A DNA stretch of 26,779 nucleotides from NCBI GenBank assembly GCA_029934775.1, contig JAOZLO010000001.1, positions 1-26,779 of the forward strand, in the 5' to 3' direction. The notes under the pieces were generated by a model. The model ran no database searches and was not told the origin of the DNA. It was given only the letters and a program-made list of their open reading frames with translations. The stretch is from Desulfocapsaceae bacterium (lineage in GTDB: Bacteria; Desulfobacterota; Desulfobulbia; Desulfobulbales; Desulfocapsaceae). How positions within the stretch are numbered: the first letter of the stretch is position 1; the number at the start of each line of letters is the position of its first letter. The position numbers and the translations under genes were made by a program. Shown here one piece after another: positions 18,253 to 26,303 of the stretch.

Positions 18253-18952
18253 AAAACAAAACATCATAACCATTGACGGCCCTTCCGGGGTCGGAAAATC
18301 AACGGTGAGCAGGAGGGTTGCGAAAAAAATGGGGTACACCTACCTCGACACTGGGGCTATGTACCGTGCAGTTGGGTTTTATCTGGACAGGATCGGGGTT
18401 GACATACACAACTTTGATGCTCTCTCCCTGAGTTTAGCTGGCTTGAGGCTGGAACTGTTACCGGCAGTAACTGAGATTAGTGATGTCGGAGTTATCATTA
18501 ATGGTGAGGATGTAAGTGATATTATTCGAAATCCAGAGGCGGCCATGGTAGCCTCGCGTGTTTCTGCTATCCCGGTAATAAGAGAGAAGTTAACTGAAAT
18601 GCAGCGATTTCTAGGATCCAGGGGGGGGGTTGTGGCCGAGGGCAGGGATATTGGCACGGTTGTTTTTCCCGGGGCAAGACACAAGTTCTTTCTTGATGCA
18701 GATCCCAGGGAAAGAGCCCGCAGGCGTGTTATACAGATGCGGGAAAGAGGTGTCGAAGTGGATGAAGAGGAAATTTTAGCTATAACCCTTGAGCGGGATA
18801 AAAATGATCGCGAAAGAGACATAGCCCCGCTCAGGCAAGCCGAGAACGCTGTAAAAATAGACAGTACAAATATTACACTTGAAGAAGTTGTTATAAGGAT
18901 TCTGCAGAAAGTATCGGAGGGGGAAGCCGGTCAGCCATGCCTTTCTCCCTGA
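18245..18952 (+). CDS. cmk: Cytidylate kinase
   Basis: Cmk phosphorylates CMP and dCMP. The P-loop GPSGVGKST follows ten residues after the start, then YLDTGAMYRA (substrate lid), the VVAEGRDIGTVVFPGA block and DADPRERARRR. The length of 235 residues is normal. Two in-frame ATGs, 18233 and 18245, both lie inside the end of hisC; neither has a strong ribosome-binding site, so translation is probably coupled to hisC. I prefer 18245. A stem-loop covers the stop codon. rpsA, a common downstream neighbour, is absent; convergent pal follows. Confidence 0.95.
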   Translation: MSKKQNIITIDGPSGVGKSTVSRRVAKKMGYTYLDTGAMYRAVGFYLDRIGVDIHNFDALSLSLAGLRLELLPAVTEISDVGVIINGEDVSDIIRNPEAAMVASRVSAIPVIREKLTEMQRFLGSRGGVVAEGRDIGTVVFPGARHKFFLDADPRERARRRVIQMRERGVEVDEEEILAITLERDKNDRERDIAPLRQAENAVKIDSTNITLEEVVIRILQKVSEGEAGQPCLSP

Positions 18953-18971
18953 CCCCTCAGTGGAGGCAGGG
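18947..18971. terminator. Stem-loop between convergent cmk and pal, candidate terminator
   Basis: CCCTG (18947-18951) pairs with CAGGG (18967-18971). An inner CCCC/GGAG pairing extends it with one mismatch and one G/T pair. It spans the cmk stop codon and lies 15 bases beyond the pal stop. No strong U-tract follows on either strand, so activity is uncertain. Confidence 0.4.
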
Positions 18972-18985
18972 AAAAAGGTGTTTTC

Positions 18986-19612
18986 TTACTGTAGAACGAA
19001 GTCCGCACGCCTGTTCTGGCTGTAGGCCGTTTCGTCCTGTTCTGGAAACAGAGGCCTTTCTTCGCCATATGATAGAGTTGAGATTCTCGAAGGTGCTATA
19101 CCGAGTTCAATAAGAAACTGGCGACCATTTATTGACCTTCTTTCACCGAGGGCGAGGTTGTATTCGTTTGTCCCTCTCTCATCACAATTACCCTGTACGA
19201 TCAATGTTGCACCCGGCGCAGAGTTGAGGTACTCGGCGTTACGGACCATTACGTCAGCCATATCGCTTGTGATCCCTGCCTGGTCGAATTCAAAGTAGAT
19301 CGGGTAGAGGGCCTCAGAGGATCTCCCGTGGACCTGTTTGTACTCATCTGTCTGGCTATCGAATCCGGTTGTGTCTCCACCGGCCATCCCGCTGCCAACT
19401 GTGTCATCAAGGTTTCCTTCTGCGGAGAGGGTTCCTTCGGAGTAACCTCCTGCGGGCGGATAGTTTATATCGTTTCCGCTGGAGGTTGCGCTACCGGCAG
19501 ACCCCGCTGAACCGGGCGGAATAACATTTTTTTTACTGCAACCACTTCCAAAGAGGATAAGTGAGCAGAGAAGGGACGAGAGTACAATGGATGTGTAAAG
19601 CCTTTTTTTCAT
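18986..19612 (-). CDS. pal: Peptidoglycan-associated lipoprotein Pal (OmpA-like)
   Basis: Pal anchors the outer membrane to peptidoglycan as part of Tol-Pal. The start is ATG 19612, with AGGAGA just upstream; the longer frame from 19699 adds 29 residues that would bury the signal peptide. The signal peptide MKKRLYTSIVLSSLLCSLIL leads to a lipobox ending FGSGC (C25). A low-complexity Gly/Ser-rich linker (about 30-95) follows, then the OmpA-like domain with IYFEFDQAGI, GNCDERGTNEYN, LGERRSINGRQFL and the closing RRADFVLQ. The length of 208 residues is usual. tolB and the other tol genes are not adjacent in the window. Confidence 0.95.
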   Translation of the reverse strand: MKKRLYTSIVLSSLLCSLILFGSGCSKKNVIPPGSAGSAGSATSSGNDINYPPAGGYSEGTLSAEGNLDDTVGSGMAGGDTTGFDSQTDEYKQVHGRSSEALYPIYFEFDQAGITSDMADVMVRNAEYLNSAPGATLIVQGNCDERGTNEYNLALGERRSINGRQFLIELGIAPSRISTLSYGEERPLFPEQDETAYSQNRRADFVLQ

Positions 19613-19871
19613 AATTTCTCCTGTTTCTCCAAAGCCATGGATGTTGCTTCCATGTTTCTTTATAGAGGGTAATGGTTTGAAAAACGATTTTTTCAACATG
19701 AAAAAGTATAATGAATAAAATAATTGTACAGTTTAGCCGTAATAACAAAGAGGTCAAGGATAAATTGTACCGATTGTAGTTCTATTTACCTGTTACCGAT
19801 CAACTTCCATGGTGATATAGCGTTTGGATTTGCAGGCATTGGGAGGGACGGCAGTTATTAAAACGGTTTTC
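19613..19871. other. Intergenic region between pal and rlmKL, ahead of MITE copy B
   Basis: Pal and rlmKL diverge across 379 bases. The first 259 bases hold no gene I can support and no strong promoter match by eye. MITE copy B (19872-19931) fills the middle of the gap. Another 60 bases lead to the rlmKL start without a recognisable Shine-Dalgarno. Confidence 0.5.
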
Positions 19872-19931
19872 GTAACTGTTCAGGAGGTACCCTGAAATCA
19901 GCTAACCACAAGATTGCAGCTGAACAGTTAC
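19872..19931 (+). mobile_element. 60-bp MITE, copy B, perfect 12-bp inverted ends
   Basis: GTAACTGTTCAG (19872-19883) and CTGAACAGTTAC (19920-19931) are perfect inverted repeats. The flanks CGGTTTTC (19864-19871) and CTGTTTTC (19932-19939) match at 7 of 8 positions, a plausible slightly decayed 8-bp target duplication. The body, including CTGAAATCAGCTAACCAC, matches copy A (12304-12476). It lies 60 bases upstream of rlmKL. No coding capacity. Confidence 0.85.
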
Positions 19932-19991
19932 CTGTTTTCTTCATGAAAAATCCGGAAGAAAAGTGCCATCTCTGGACGAGCGTCTGTTAAA

Positions 19992-22187
19992 ATGTTATTC
20001 ATACCCAACATGAACATAAAAAATGAACATCATACTTTGACTGCAACATGTGCTGTAGGCCTGGAGAGTCTTATTGAAGATGAGATAGAGGCGTTCGGGG
20101 GTAAGGATATTTCCTGTGGGAGGGGAGTTGTTTTCTGGAGGGGGACTTTGAGTTCTGCCTACCGTTCTTGCCTGTGGTCCCGGTTTTCCTCCAGAATTCT
20201 TCTGCACCTGTATGAATTCACGGTAACAGGTGAAGACGAGTTATACAGAGAGTGTCTGGCTAAACCCTGGTTGGAGCATATGGGCCTTCAAACCACATTT
20301 GCTGTTGATTGCACAATATCTGATGGGGGGCATATAAACCATAGTCACTATGCCGCACTCAGGGTAAAAGATGCAATTGTTGACTACTTTAGAGAAAAAG
20401 AAGGGGACCGTCCTTCAGTTGACACATTACGGCCGGGGATCAGAGTACACCTTCATGTTGATAAGGCAAAGGCAACGCTTTTTCTGGATCTCTCAGGGGA
20501 AAGTTTGCATCGCAGGGGGTACAGGGTATCTGGAGCGCGGGCACCACTCAAGGAGACGCTTGGCGCGGCAATTGTTGCCTTGAGCGGGTGGCTGAAGAGT
20601 GATACCGGGGCACTTGTAGACCCCATGTGCGGTACGGGAACTCTACTTATAGAGGCGGCAATGATGTATGGTGACTGCGCCCCTGGTTTATCCCGTGATT
20701 ACTTTGGTTTTATGGGGTGGCTGCAGCACGACAAGGATTTGTGGCGTGATCTTCTGGATGAGGCTGCAGTCAGAGCAGAAACCGGATTGCAAGGGGACTG
20801 GCCGGTTATAACGGGATATGATTGTGAGCCAGTGGTAGTGGGAAGTGCAAGAAACAATGTTGAGCGCGCCGGTTTTGGCAACTATATTCGGGTTAAACAG
20901 GCCGAACTCACGACCCTCCAGCCATCTACAGGAAAGGGCATGGTCTTGTCTAACCTTCCTTATGGTGAGCGGCTTTCCGAGAGAGAGCAGGTGTCGTATT
21001 TATATAAAGCGTTCGGGCGTATTTGCAGGGAGAGATTTTCAGGTTGGGACATTGGTGTTTTTATTTCTAACGCGGATCTTACGGACAGTTTCAGTCTAAC
21101 CTGGAAACAGAGGTACAGGCTTTTTAACGGGACGATACCCTGCAGGCTCCTGGTTGGGCACGTTGGTGGTGTCGGTTTTCCTTTTCGCTGGAATGAGCTG
21201 CCTGAAGTGAAAAAGGAAGAAGGGAGTGAGTTTGGTAACCGGCTGAAAAAGAATCTGAAAAAATATCTTCGGTGGGCAGAAAGAGAAGATATCACCTGCT
21301 TCAGAGTTTATGACAGTGACTTACCTGAATATAATGTCAGTGTTGATCTTTACGACAAATGGGTGCATATTCAGGAATATGCACCTCCAAAGTCGATTGC
21401 CTCTGAGCTTGCCGAGAGGAGGCTTAAAGATGCGGTAAGACAGGTGAAGGAAGTTCTGGGGGTACGTTCAAATCGTGTTTTTCTCAAAACACGGCAGAGG
21501 CAGAAGGGAAAAAAACAGTATCAGAAAAAAGACAGCAGGGGAAAACTGTATGAGGTGAGAGAGGGAGTTTGTTATTTCCTTGTAAATTTCACAGATTATC
21601 TTGATACTGGTCTTTTCCTGGATCATCGTCCACTGCGGCAAAAAATTTTTCAACAGGCAAAAGGAAAGAGATTCCTTAATCTGTTTGCCTATACCGGCAG
21701 TGCAACTATTCATGCCGCTGTGGCAGGTGCGGCAAGTACTACAACGGTTGATCTTTCTGCCACCTATACGAAGTGGACAAAAATGAACATGACGCTGAAT
21801 GGTCTGAGTGTTGAGAAACACTCAGTTGTGCAGGGTGATTGTGTGGAGTGGCTACGGGACTGTAAGGGGACTTTTGATATGATTTTTGTAGATCCACCAA
21901 CGTTTTCAAATACTAAAAAAGAGAAACGTATTTTTGATATTCAGAGAGATCATTTCGATCTTATCAAACTTGCAATGTCTCGACTGGACCGGTTCGGCGT
22001 ACTGTTTTTTTCGACAAACTACAAGAGGTTTGCATTGGATATCCGGTTGAAAGATATTTTTGACCTGGAGGATATCAGCAAGAAAACAATACCCTTTGAT
22101 TTTTCCAGAAGCAAGAAAATCCACATGTGCTTGGAAATAAAGAAAAAGAAGGTTGACGGGGGAGGAGAGGGGAGTGAGAGAAACTGA
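19992..22187 (+). CDS. rlmL: Bifunctional 23S rRNA methyltransferase RlmKL
   Basis: This 731-residue fusion has the layout of E. coli RlmKL, which makes m2G2445 (RlmL part) and m7G2069 (RlmK part) in 23S rRNA. The N-terminus is a THUMP-type RNA-binding region. The first SAM-dependent domain has DPMCGTGTLLIEAA (from residue 210) and a motif IV reading N321-LPYGERL rather than the usual NPPY. The second has NLFAYTGSATIHAA, a DLS acidic strand end and DPPTFSNTK (from residue 634). Starts at ATG 19992 or ATG 20010 are both possible; neither has a Shine-Dalgarno. A MITE copy lies just upstream. Its end overlaps the kinase start by 14 bases. Confidence 0.95.
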   Translation: MLFIPNMNIKNEHHTLTATCAVGLESLIEDEIEAFGGKDISCGRGVVFWRGTLSSAYRSCLWSRFSSRILLHLYEFTVTGEDELYRECLAKPWLEHMGLQTTFAVDCTISDGGHINHSHYAALRVKDAIVDYFREKEGDRPSVDTLRPGIRVHLHVDKAKATLFLDLSGESLHRRGYRVSGARAPLKETLGAAIVALSGWLKSDTGALVDPMCGTGTLLIEAAMMYGDCAPGLSRDYFGFMGWLQHDKDLWRDLLDEAAVRAETGLQGDWPVITGYDCEPVVVGSARNNVERAGFGNYIRVKQAELTTLQPSTGKGMVLSNLPYGERLSEREQVSYLYKAFGRICRERFSGWDIGVFISNADLTDSFSLTWKQRYRLFNGTIPCRLLVGHVGGVGFPFRWNELPEVKKEEGSEFGNRLKKNLKKYLRWAEREDITCFRVYDSDLPEYNVSVDLYDKWVHIQEYAPPKSIASELAERRLKDAVRQVKEVLGVRSNRVFLKTRQRQKGKKQYQKKDSRGKLYEVREGVCYFLVNFTDYLDTGLFLDHRPLRQKIFQQAKGKRFLNLFAYTGSATIHAAVAGAASTTTVDLSATYTKWTKMNMTLNGLSVEKHSVVQGDCVEWLRDCKGTFDMIFVDPPTFSNTKKEKRIFDIQRDHFDLIKLAMSRLDRFGVLFFSTNYKRFALDIRLKDIFDLEDISKKTIPFDFSRSKKIHMCLEIKKKKVDGGGEGSERN

Positions 22188-23850
22188 AAAACTGCTGCAA
22201 CAGATTGAGGATCTCAAAAATCAGGTTGCCCGTGAGAAGAAAACGACCACGATATTAAAGAAAAGAGTTTTCATGGCTGCAATGAAAGCGCGTCTGGTCA
22301 GGGAGAGTAAAGTGCGGGAGGAGTGTTCTCTTGATACTGATCATTCCAGTCGTGTAAAGAGCACCTTTCTTGAGGATGTAAGTCACGAAATACGATCTTC
22401 AATGAATGGTATTGTGGGGATGACGAGCGTTGTTCTGGAGACAGATCTGGCAAAAGAACAGAGACAATATCTGGAAATGGTGAACTCATCTGTGGACCGA
22501 CTGTTGAGTGTGGTAAACCAGGTTCTCGATTATTCCAAAATTGAGTCAGGGCAGCTCGATTTGGAAAAAGAGGACTTTGAATTGAAAGAGAGTCTGGATC
22601 ACGATCTCTATCTGCTGCAGTTAACCGCTCAGAGGAAAAACCTTGAACTCTCCTGTCATATAGCCCCTAATGTTCCGGAGCATATCCACGGAGACTCGGA
22701 GAGGTTGATTCAGGTTGTAGGCAACCTGGTGAGTAATGGTATCAAATTTACAACAGAGGGATCGGTTACAATAAAAATTGAAAATGACGGTTATGATAAC
22801 AACAATAACTTACGGCTCAAGTTTATAATATCTGATACCGGTTGTGGTATATCTCAACACCACAAAGAATTGATTGCCCATTATTTTAAACAAAAAACAC
22901 GACGACGGGCACCCCATCCTCTAATCTTGGGAGCAACGGGTCTGGGTTTAACCGTGGTCTCTCAGCTTGTTGAGATAATGGGGGGTGATGTTGGTTTTGA
23001 GAGTAGTTCGTCAGGTTCCACCTTCTGGTTTATTATCCCTGTGCGGGAAGTAAGTGATTACCGTACTGTTGAAGAACAGGGGGCTATTGCTTTTGAAGCT
23101 ATTGAAAAAACAGACAGTTATGTGCTCAAGGGGGCAAGGGTGCTTCTGGCTGAAGACGAGTATATCAACAGAGTTCTCACTCAGGCAATATTACAGCAGT
23201 TTGGTGTGGAGGTCACTTGTGTTGAGAATGGTGAAAAGGCAATAGAAAAAGGGGGGAGCGGGGAGTATGATGTTCTGCTGATGGACGTTCAACTTGGAGA
23301 GATTGATGGTTTAGAGGCCACAAGAAAAATAAGAAAAATTGAGAAAAAAAGAGGTGGTCACCTTCCTGTTATAGCTTTAACCGCAATGGCTATGCCCGGT
23401 GACAGGGAAAAATGTTTACAGGCAGGAATGGATGATTATTTGTCAAAACCCGTGAACAGAGAGAACCTTGTTGATATGTTGAGTAAGTATATTACCAGTA
23501 AAGCTCTTGTCGTGGTGAGTGATGCGGATAATCAGCAGATTATTGTTCGTACTCTGGTAGAATCCAGGTGGCAGGTTACCATTGCAGAAACAAAGCGGAC
23601 GGCTATGTACGAAGCATCTCTGTCCCATTTTGACCTCATAGTTTTCGATCTGGCCTCCCCTGAGCTGAAAAACATGGATGCTGTGAAGATTATCAGGCAG
23701 TTGGAAGAATACTCAGGCCAACGGGCCACGATCATAGGTGTTGGTGGCGACATAAATGATAAAAAATGGTTCGAGTTCGGGGTTGACCGATATATAAGCG
23801 GGCCCCTGACGCAAGGTAAAATGAGAGCTGAACTTACGTTGATTCAGTAG
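22174..23850 (+). CDS. Sensor-less hybrid histidine kinase with two receiver domains
   Basis: A soluble 558-residue protein with no membrane segment and no PAS or GAF sensor; only a short coiled N-terminus (1-60) precedes the kinase core. The dimerisation domain has H71 in FLEDVSHEIRSSMNGI. The ATPase domain has N188 (NLVSNGIKFT), DTGCGIS and GATGLGLTVV. The first receiver (about 321-440) is complete: acidic AEDE, D371, T403 and K425. The second (about 443-555) keeps D492 but lacks the conserved Thr and Lys (GVGG, ISGPLT), so it is a degenerate receiver. I chose GTG 22174, which has GGAGG upstream, over TTG 22153. It overlaps rlmKL by 14 bases, implying translational coupling. The stimulus and partner are unknown. 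Confidence 0.9.
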   Translation: MRETEKLLQQIEDLKNQVAREKKTTTILKKRVFMAAMKARLVRESKVREECSLDTDHSSRVKSTFLEDVSHEIRSSMNGIVGMTSVVLETDLAKEQRQYLEMVNSSVDRLLSVVNQVLDYSKIESGQLDLEKEDFELKESLDHDLYLLQLTAQRKNLELSCHIAPNVPEHIHGDSERLIQVVGNLVSNGIKFTTEGSVTIKIENDGYDNNNNLRLKFIISDTGCGISQHHKELIAHYFKQKTRRRAPHPLILGATGLGLTVVSQLVEIMGGDVGFESSSSGSTFWFIIPVREVSDYRTVEEQGAIAFEAIEKTDSYVLKGARVLLAEDEYINRVLTQAILQQFGVEVTCVENGEKAIEKGGSGEYDVLLMDVQLGEIDGLEATRKIRKIEKKRGGHLPVIALTAMAMPGDREKCLQAGMDDYLSKPVNRENLVDMLSKYITSKALVVVSDADNQQIIVRTLVESRWQVTIAETKRTAMYEASLSHFDLIVFDLASPELKNMDAVKIIRQLEEYSGQRATIIGVGGDINDKKWFEFGVDRYISGPLTQGKMRAELTLIQ

Positions 23851-24026
23851 TGTCCGCCTGGAAAACAACTCATTTACTCTATTGTGAAACCGGAAAGGAT
23901 ACTGTTGTACTGATGACCTGCCGTTGGAGTACTCTTTTGAAAAAGAAGGTGGACTGTTTGAAAAAAGACTATTTTTACTTTTCGATCAGACACTAACAAC
24001 ACAAAACAATAAATTTTTTATTTTCA

Positions 24027-25073
24027 ATGATACATTATTCCCATGTTTGTCTGGATACCTTTGGATACCAGTTACCCCCGAGAATTGTAACGTCAAGCGA
24101 GATAGAGGAGCGGTTGTCTCCACTGTATGAGAGACTGCATCTCCCTTCCGGCAGACTTGAACTGATGACCGGGATCAGAGAGCGGCGGCTATGGCCGGAA
24201 GGTACCAGGCCCAGTGAAGCTGCGACTTTTGCCGGCAGAGAGGTTTTCGCCAGGGGAGGGATAGACCCGCAAACTATTGAATGCCTCATTTTCACGTCAG
24301 TTTCACGGGACATGATGGAACCAGCAACAGCTTCTTTTGTACATAACAACCTTGGCCTGTCTTCGTCGTGTCTTATTTTTGACATATCAAACGCATGTCT
24401 CGGTTTTCTTGATGGAATGGTGATGCTGGCCAATATGATTGAGTTGGGGCAGGTGAAAAACGGGCTGATTGTTTCCGGCGAAACTGCCGAGGAACTGCTG
24501 GAGTCAACGTTACTCTCTTTGCTTGAGGATAAGACGTTTACCAGGAAGAGTATAAAGCCCGCCTTTGCCTCTTTAACAATAGGTTCAGGGTCTATGGGTT
24601 TATTTATGAGACGGGCAAAGGAAAATGAAGAGAAACCTCTGCTGGTTTGTGGGGCGTGGAAGGCAAACACCATCCATTCTGACCTTTGCCACGGTGGCCA
24701 GAGTGGCCAGAAAACTACTTTGATGGCCACAAATTCTGAGGAACTTTTGTACCGGGGGGTTGAAACGGCACTTTTGACCTGGAGAGAATTTTCAGAAAAA
24801 CCCGGTTGGCAAGGGAAGGATGTCGACCATTTTTTTTGCCATCAGGTGGGCTCTGCCCACGCAAAGCTACTTTTTGAACAGTTGGGCCTGTTACCGGAAA
24901 AGAACTTTGCAACCCTGGCAACTCTGGGAAATGTGGGTTCAGTATCGGCTCCTATTACCATGGCCATGGCCATTGAACAGGGTGTCTTTCAACCTGGAAA
25001 GAAGGGAGCGCTGCTTGGAATTGGCAGTGGAATAAACTGCATGATGCTCGGGGTTGCCTGGGGGACAGGATAG
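24027..25073 (+). CDS. OleA-like thiolase-fold condensing enzyme (KAS III superfamily)
   Basis: A 348-residue protein resembling OleA, which joins two fatty acyl-CoAs head to head, rather than FabH. OleA-like stretches are RLELMTGIRERRLW, TSVSRDMMEPATAS with the OleA glutamate (E98), DISNACLGFLDGM with nucleophile C124, H272 (FFCHQVG), N302 (TLGNVGS) and the closing ALLGIGSGINCMM. ATG 24027 has no visible ribosome-binding site. An AMMECR1 gene starts right at its stop codon, so they are co-transcribed. OleB, OleC and OleD are not seen in the window; a PaaI-type thioesterase lies three genes downstream. The substrate could be fatty acyl-CoA or acyl-ACP. The family call is firm; the OleA subgroup is from memory of its motifs. 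Confidence 0.85.
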   Translation: MIHYSHVCLDTFGYQLPPRIVTSSEIEERLSPLYERLHLPSGRLELMTGIRERRLWPEGTRPSEAATFAGREVFARGGIDPQTIECLIFTSVSRDMMEPATASFVHNNLGLSSSCLIFDISNACLGFLDGMVMLANMIELGQVKNGLIVSGETAEELLESTLLSLLEDKTFTRKSIKPAFASLTIGSGSMGLFMRRAKENEEKPLLVCGAWKANTIHSDLCHGGQSGQKTTLMATNSEELLYRGVETALLTWREFSEKPGWQGKDVDHFFCHQVGSAHAKLLFEQLGLLPEKNFATLATLGNVGSVSAPITMAMAIEQGVFQPGKKGALLGIGSGINCMMLGVAWGTG

Positions 25074-25646
25074 ATGCAAGATGAACTAGGTGATACTCGA
25101 GGAAAAATTTTGCTGGAGTTGGCCAGGAAAACTATCGGCTGCCATCTCAAGGGTGGCGGTGATCTTCCAGAGATACCGAAGGAGGCTGTTTTTCATGAAA
25201 AAATGGCAACCTTTGTAACTTTGAAAATATCTGGCGGATTAAGGGGGTGCATTGGTCATCTGGAGCCGGTTGCCTCCCTGTGGAAGAGTGTGAGTGGCAA
25301 TGCGTTCAGTGCCGCGTTTAAGGATCATCGCTTCTCTCCTCTGGACCTTCGCGAGTTTGAAAAGATTGAGATAGATATCTCAATTCTTTCTCCTTCCTCT
25401 TTACTTGAGTACTCGGATTCTGATGATTTATTGAAAAAACTACAGCCGGGAGTTGACGGTGTGATTTTAAGTGATGGTCGTCGTGGTGCTACTTTTCTTC
25501 CTCAGGTGTGGGAGCAATTACCGTCAGCGGAGCTGTTTTTGGGGCAACTCTGCCGAAAAGCCGGGCTGGATGAGAAGGCCTGGCTGGAAGGGCGGTTGGA
25601 GATCAAGGTGTACCGAGTGCTGAGCTTTGGGGAGGAAGACAGATGA
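25074..25646 (+). CDS. AMMECR1-domain protein (AmmeMemoRadiSam system protein A type)
   Basis: A 190-residue AMMECR1-family protein with the invariant LRGCIG motif (residues 56-61), the downstream AAFKDHRFSPL stretch, EIDISILSP and the GVDGVILSDGRRGATFLPQVW block. The biochemical role of AMMECR1 is not settled; in many bacteria it is encoded with a Memo-like protein and a radical SAM enzyme, and neither is adjacent here. It starts at the base after the stop of the OleA-like gene and overlaps the next gene by ATGA, so it sits in the middle of a tight operon. Confidence 0.93.
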   Translation: MQDELGDTRGKILLELARKTIGCHLKGGGDLPEIPKEAVFHEKMATFVTLKISGGLRGCIGHLEPVASLWKSVSGNAFSAAFKDHRFSPLDLREFEKIEIDISILSPSSLLEYSDSDDLLKKLQPGVDGVILSDGRRGATFLPQVWEQLPSAELFLGQLCRKAGLDEKAWLEGRLEIKVYRVLSFGEEDR

Positions 25647-26266
25647 GGGAGGTTGTCCTGGCCGAAGAACAGCTCAGACAATTGCAGAACATCTACGAAA
25701 AACTCGAACAGGTCTACGAAGAAGTTGCCGGGAAATTAAATTTTTCCTGCGTCGACTGCCCAGATAACTGCTGTGATTCATATTTTCTCCATCATACCTA
25801 TGCAGAGTGGGCATTTCTCTGGCTTGGTTTCAGTAGGCTGGAATTTGCAAAACAGAGAGAAATTCTTCAAAAGTCTGAGAATTATATCGAACAATGTGGT
25901 GTGGCAAAAGAGTTGGGTGAGCGCCCCCAGGTGATGTGTCCTGTAAATGAGGAGGGATTGTGTATTCTTTATAAGTACCGTCTGCTTGTCTGTCGTACCC
26001 ATGGCGTTCCTGCAGGGTTAACACGGCCCGATGGTCAGCAATTGCATTTTCCGGGATGTTTCCACTGCCAGGAACTGGTGCAGAAGAGGTATGGAGACGT
26101 GCAACCTCCTTATGTTGAAAGAACTCCATTATTGCAAAAACTGGTCTGGCTTGAAGATGAACTTCTTGACAATCGTCGTAGCCTGATGCCTAAAGTGAAG
26201 ATGACAATAGCTGAAATGCTCGTGAAGGGGCCACCGGTTCTCCAGGTTCCTCACTGCCAAAGATGA
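25643..26266 (+). CDS. Cysteine-rich YkgJ-type metal-cluster-binding protein
   Basis: A 207-residue protein with clustered cysteines: CVDCPDNCC (C36, C39, C43, C44), MCPVNEEGLCILYKYRLLVC (C99, C107, C117) and GCFHC (C139, C142). This is the pattern of the YkgJ/UPF0153 family, thought to bind zinc or an Fe-S cluster; the function is unknown. A charged helical N-terminus precedes the first cluster. Its ATG overlaps the AMMECR1 stop (ATGA), showing translational coupling. The thioesterase gene follows after 37 bases. Confidence 0.88.
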   Translation: MREVVLAEEQLRQLQNIYEKLEQVYEEVAGKLNFSCVDCPDNCCDSYFLHHTYAEWAFLWLGFSRLEFAKQREILQKSENYIEQCGVAKELGERPQVMCPVNEEGLCILYKYRLLVCRTHGVPAGLTRPDGQQLHFPGCFHCQELVQKRYGDVQPPYVERTPLLQKLVWLEDELLDNRRSLMPKVKMTIAEMLVKGPPVLQVPHCQR

Positions 26267-26303
26267 TGGCGTGGTCTCTTTTTTTATTATCCAGGAGAAA
26301 TGT

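Noticed and set aside
18379..18822. 147-codon minus-strand frame inside cmk
   Set aside because: It is a shadow of cmk on the opposite strand; cmk shows all its motifs, the shadow shows none.
23924..24130. 68-codon frame before the OleA-like gene
   Set aside because: It overlaps the clearly coding OleA-like frame, has no family resemblance and no good start.
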